From Argopecten irradians (Eukaryota > Mollusca > Bivalvia > Pectinida > Pectinidae): 64,000 bases of DNA. Shown one piece after another: positions 49,434 through 64,000 of the stretch. Each line of letters opens with the position of its first letter. Within the stretch, counting starts at the first letter, position 1. The position numbers and the translations under genes are program-made. The stretch is from positions 10,804,609-10,868,608 of the forward strand of contig NC_091149.1 in the NCBI RefSeq assembly GCF_041381155.1. The letters are read 5' to 3'. The notes below the pieces were generated by a model that was not told the origin of the DNA, ran no database searches, and saw only the letters and a program-made list of their open reading frames with translations.

Positions 49434-49440
49434 TATAAAA
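49434..49440 (+). promoter_or_regulatory. TATA box of gene C (predicted)
   Basis: TATAAAA 94 bp before the ATG; see the matching spacing at gene B. Confidence 0.5.
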
Positions 49441-49527
49441 GGTCACGCACTGTACTGATAATATACCGATCTAGGCTGTCACCTACGCAGACACGATATA
49501 GGGCAGCTTTACAATCGATCCTCCAAA

Positions 49528-63988
<14,461 letters not shown>

Positions 63989-64000
63989 GTAAATGTTACA

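Overview
The window is animal nuclear DNA: AT-rich, intron-rich and full of transposon remnants, fold-back elements and satellites. SINE-like elements ending in CAAA-type tails, elements with runs of 'ccgtccgtcc', and non-LTR and Gypsy relics make me suspect a bivalve mollusc, perhaps a scallop. That is inference from repeat style only. There are no prokaryotic features, rRNA genes or intact tRNA genes.

The main content, found by reading splice sites rather than long ORFs, is a head-to-tail array of three paralogous plus-strand genes made of very small exons (28-173 bp). Gene A spans about 13.4-33.8 kb, gene B 34.25-45.6 kb (complete, 14 exons, 360 codons, AATAAA signal) and gene C 49.5 kb to the right edge (first 11 exons). 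Nearly every junction is phase 1 and each chain joins without a stop. The products look secreted. B and C have a signal peptide split over two exons, then a six-cysteine ShKT domain, then two cysteine-rich repeats of the form C..C..W..L..C..A..L....CTC, which resemble the GDNF-receptor/GAS1 fold. B also has a cysteine-containing C-terminal region. Gene A has no ShKT exon and no counterpart of one repeat-2 exon, but carries a third repeat and the start of a fourth. No function can be assigned from sequence alone; a secreted ligand-binding or receptor-like role is the most natural guess.

Layout: 1-9.6 kb is repeat territory. A 1.77-kb segment at the left edge recurs at 7.85-9.62 kb. Between the copies lie a decayed Gypsy integrase with polypurine tract and LTR start, a dead RNase-H-bearing non-LTR retrotransposon and a rearranged SINE-like element. 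9.6-13.4 kb is intergenic. Gene A's introns hold a 155-bp repeat, two tRNA-derived SINEs, two terminal-inverted-repeat elements, a 47-bp satellite, a 59-bp satellite and fold-back elements. Between A and B is a duplicated spacer with a decayed copy of A's possible last exon. Genes B and C are peppered with an approximately 180-bp inverted-repeat MITE carrying TGACGTCA sites. Gene C's introns also hold a 101-bp satellite, a perfect 50-bp-arm palindrome and a 260-bp GA microsatellite.

Confidence is high for gene B, high for the seen part of gene C, good for most gene A exons, and low for gene A's 3' end.
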